From Pseudomonadota bacterium (GTDB lineage: Bacteria; Pseudomonadota; Gammaproteobacteria; Burkholderiales; Ferrovaceae), in the NCBI GenBank assembly GCA_021804345.1, contig JAJZHV010000047.1, positions 1 to 7,556 on the forward strand: DNA of 7,556 nt, written 5' to 3'. This document shows, piece by piece, positions 6,591 through 7,556 of the stretch. The translations under genes were made by a program, and so were the position numbers. Every line of letters begins with the position of its first letter. Positions within the stretch are counted from its first letter, which is position 1. Under the pieces are notes generated by a model. The model ran no database searches. It was given only the letters and a program-made list of their open reading frames with translations, and had not been told where the DNA came from.

Positions 6591-6689
6591 ATGGCGATGC
6601 TGACCGTACGGAACGTGCCCGACGATGTACATCGTGCGCTTCGGGTGCGGGCCGCTCAACACGGGCATAGCACCGAGGCCACTGGATGA
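6591..6689 (+). pseudogene. Truncated FitA-like ribbon-helix-helix antitoxin (N-terminal 30 codons)
   Basis: ATG at 6591 encodes 32 codons: MAMLTVRNVPDDVHRALRVR followed by AAQHGHSTEATG, then TGA at 6687. The first 30 residues match the N-terminus of FitA/StbC/VapB-type antitoxins: the TVRNVPDDVHRALRVRAA beta-strand and first helix that form the DNA-binding ribbon-helix-helix, then HG-x-STEA at the start of helix 2. Intact family members have about 75-85 residues and continue STEAE(I/V)RxIL, with a C-terminal toxin-binding tail. Here identity stops right after STEA, where the sequence switches to Rpn-like coding in another frame. No partner PIN-domain toxin gene follows. A purine-rich GGGGCGAG lies 5 bases upstream of the ATG. 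The fragment might still be translated but cannot form a full antitoxin. Confidence 0.72.
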
Positions 6690-7080
6690 ATGGTTGCTGG
6701 ACCGTCCCGACTTGCGGCGCATGATTGCAATCTGGCTGCGGGCTACATTGATGCACCGTGCCGACTACCGTATACTTTTGCCTGAAGTCAATGATTTACA
6801 GGAGTTGAGAATCATGCTGGCAGACCGACTGGAAGAGTGGGCGCATCAATACAAGACCGAAGGCATGCAACAGGGCATGCAACAGGGTATGCAGCAGGGC
6901 AGGCAGCAGGGTGAGGCTTTGGCCTTGCAGAAGTTACTGACCAAACGGTTTGGGACAATATCACCGGACATTCTGGCACAGATATCCAGTGCAAAAACCG
7001 AACAGATCGAGTTATGGCTTGATCAGGTCATGGATGCCCAGACTATAGAAATCCTGTTTGGCGGCCCTGCAACTCATTGA
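6625..7080 (+). pseudogene. C-terminal fragment of Rpn/DUF4351-type nuclease-transposase-like protein
   Basis: The open frame codes for 151 residues, but the first 18 or so (to about 6680) are antitoxin DNA read in the wrong frame. Recognisable sequence starts near DEWLLDRPDLRR. It continues through YRILLPEVNDLQELRIMLADRL (given here as a 22-residue block at about 6766-6831, key residues LPEVNDLQE and MLADR), a glutamine-rich MQQG repeat, and a DUF4351-like tail (LLTKRFGTIS...ILFGG). This matches the C-terminal third of recombination-promoting nuclease (Rpn)/YhgA-like proteins, normally about 250-330 residues. The N-terminal PD-(D/E)xK nuclease domain is missing entirely. No in-frame start has a credible ribosome-binding site; internal ATGs exist at 6721 and 6751. 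Most likely a non-functional deletion remnant. Short internal Rpn C-terminal products are known from some families, so expression of a small regulatory piece cannot be excluded. Confidence 0.68.
6865..6912 (+). repeat. Four tandem 12-bp units encoding (M/R)QQG
   Basis: Units ATGCAACAGGGC (6865), ATGCAACAGGGT (6877), ATGCAGCAGGGC (6889) and AGGCAGCAGGGT (6901) follow without spacers. All are in the Rpn frame and differ mainly at third positions. Such repeats between the helical region and DUF4351 are typical for the family and prone to length change by slippage. Confidence 0.9.
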
Positions 7081-7181
7081 CCGGGCAAAACCCACCAAGT
7101 CCCACTCCTCAGGGATTCTCTGACAACACTTCGCTTGCCCCGGCCAATCCTGACTCATCCCTGCTATTTTATCCGGGGAAA

Positions 7182-7220
7182 CTGGGGACAAACCAACTCA
7201 CTCCACCCTCTTGACCCCAG
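7182..7220. repeat. 10-bp inverted repeat with one mismatch
   Basis: CTGGGGACAA (7182-7191) faces TTGACCCCAG (7211-7220) across 19 bases; nine of ten positions pair. Immediately before the left arm, GGGGAAAC (7175-7182) partly repeats the left-arm sequence GGGGACAAAC. Sequences of the GGGGACAAAC kind often flank IS200/REP-associated transposase genes or small mobile repeats, so this may be a remnant element (inference). Confidence 0.45.
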
Positions 7221-7277
7221 CCACCACGCCCGGGGCTTTCCTGAACCCGATCATCAATAGTACCCTGCAGCCTGCTC

Positions 7278-7421
7278 ATGCGGGCCGCAAAACTCGATAA
7301 ACGCCGATTTGATGAGGCTCTCGCGCGTTTATCCGACCTCTCTGATATTCAGTTAGTACAAATGCCTATCAATCATTCAACTGAACGCGAGACCAAAATT
7401 CGTGGCTTGATTCTGTGCTGA
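7278..7421 (+). CDS. Small ORF of 47 codons, uncertain
   Basis: ATG at 7278 to TGA at 7419-7421. The predicted peptide begins MRAAKLDKRRFDEALARLSD, followed by LSDIQLVQM, and ends without a recognisable domain. The charged, helix-prone N-terminus is reminiscent of the first helices of IS1595-type transposases, but that similarity is too weak to assert. No ribosome-binding site is apparent upstream. It may be a decayed N-terminal fragment of a transposase gene or a chance ORF. Confidence 0.2.
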   Translation: MRAAKLDKRRFDEALARLSDLSDIQLVQMPINHSTERETKIRGLILC

Positions 7422-7453
7422 GTATGCAAATCAGTCTGATCGCCTTTTATTGC

Positions 7454-7474
7454 AACCGACGGTTCCTGCGAACC
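7454..7474. promoter_or_regulatory. Two overlapping palindromes upstream of the last gene
   Basis: AACCG-A-CGGTT (7454-7464) overlaps GGTTC-CTGC-GAACC (7461-7474). The shared GGTT can pair with either flank, giving two alternative structures or a compound protein-binding site. It lies 65-85 bases before the ATG at 7539, a plausible operator position. Confidence 0.35.
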
Positions 7475-7505
7475 ATGGATAACAGAGAGGGGCTTGCCGG
7501 AAACA

Positions 7506-7532
7506 CCCGACCCTGATTCGGGCTGGTAGAAT
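7506..7532 (+). promoter_or_regulatory. Inverted repeat and -10-like box before the last gene
   Basis: CCCGA (7506-7510) and TCGGG (7518-7522) form a 5-bp inverted repeat with a 7-base centre. TAGAAT (7527-7532) follows, matching five of six bases of a -10 box. No clear -35 is present. A dyad directly before the -10 box is the layout used by metal-sensing repressors and MerR-type activators, so metal control of the next gene is possible (inference). The -10 box would place the transcription start at about the ATG itself. Confidence 0.3.
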
Positions 7533-7538
7533 TACCGG

Positions 7539-7556
7539 ATGGGACACGACCACGAC
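7539..7556 (+). CDS. Start of a His/Asp-rich protein, possibly a cation diffusion facilitator (3' end outside window)
   Basis: Only six codons are visible: MGHDHD. An in-frame TAG at 7527 means no longer N-terminus is possible, and ATG 7539 is the only usable start. An N-terminal MGHDHD-type histidine/aspartate cluster is common in CzcD/ZitB-like cation diffusion facilitators that export Zn, Co or Cd, but other metal-binding proteins share it. Only the initiator end is present, so the assignment is a guess from the motif and its possible metal-type promoter dyad. There is no clear Shine-Dalgarno sequence. Confidence 0.4.

Larger units (their letters stand above)
7081..7538. other. Region without a convincing gene
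   Basis: About 460 bases separate the Rpn fragment from the next start. They hold an inverted repeat (7182-7220), a 47-codon ORF of doubtful status (7278-7421), an AT-richer patch around 7340-7450, overlapping palindromes (7454-7474) and a -10-like box (7527-7532). No tRNA, rRNA or complete insertion sequence is visible. Confidence 0.6.

Noticed and set aside
6865..6912. Short tandem repeat considered as a CRISPR array
   Set aside because: Units are 12 bp, contiguous, without spacers, and code in frame for QQG repeats.
7461..7474. GGTTC...GAACC considered as a tRNA T-arm
   Set aside because: The stem has only a 4-base loop, and no acceptor stem, anticodon arm or CCA-compatible layout can be found around it.

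Overview
The window looks like accessory chromosome from a Gram-negative, moderately GC-rich proteobacterium. The evidence is a TonB-dependent outer-membrane receptor, a Wzm/Wzt-type polysaccharide exporter, and an Rpn/DUF4351-type fragment with glutamine-glycine repeats. That last type of fragment is common in beta-, gamma- and acidithiobacillia-type genomes. The exact lineage cannot be read from the sequence alone.

Layout. (1) 1-1197: the C-terminal beta-barrel part of a TonB-dependent receptor, open at the window edge. (2) 1198-1499: a gene-free stretch with several inverted repeats, ending in a perfect TATAAT box ahead of the next gene. (3) 1500-6539: five co-directional, tightly packed genes forming one probable operon. 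These are an ABC-2 permease (Wzm-like), an ATPase with a C-terminal carbohydrate-binding domain (Wzt-like), a small GT-A glycosyltransferase, an LpxL/HtrB-like acyltransferase, and a two-part protein whose C-terminal half is a SAM-dependent methyltransferase. Two junctions overlap by exactly 11 bases and a third gap is 12 bases. (4) 6540-7080: debris of mobile or accessory genes, with the first 30 codons of a FitA-like ribbon-helix-helix antitoxin joined to the C-terminal third of an Rpn/DUF4351-type protein. (5) 7081-7538: no convincing gene, but an inverted repeat, a doubtful 47-codon ORF and overlapping palindromes. (6) 7539-7556: the first six codons of a histidine/aspartate-rich protein, possibly a cation diffusion facilitator.

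Functional reading (inference). The operon would build, modify and export a surface polysaccharide by the ABC-transporter route. The Wzt C-terminal domain suggests that the exporter recognises a modified chain end. The methyltransferase, or less conventionally the acyltransferase, is the local candidate for making that modification. The initiating and most chain-building glycosyltransferases are not in the window, so the cassette must work with genes encoded elsewhere. The most unusual points are the acyltransferase that lacks the acidic residue of the HX4(D/E) motif, the unassigned N-terminal half of the methyltransferase protein, and the antitoxin/Rpn chimeric junction.
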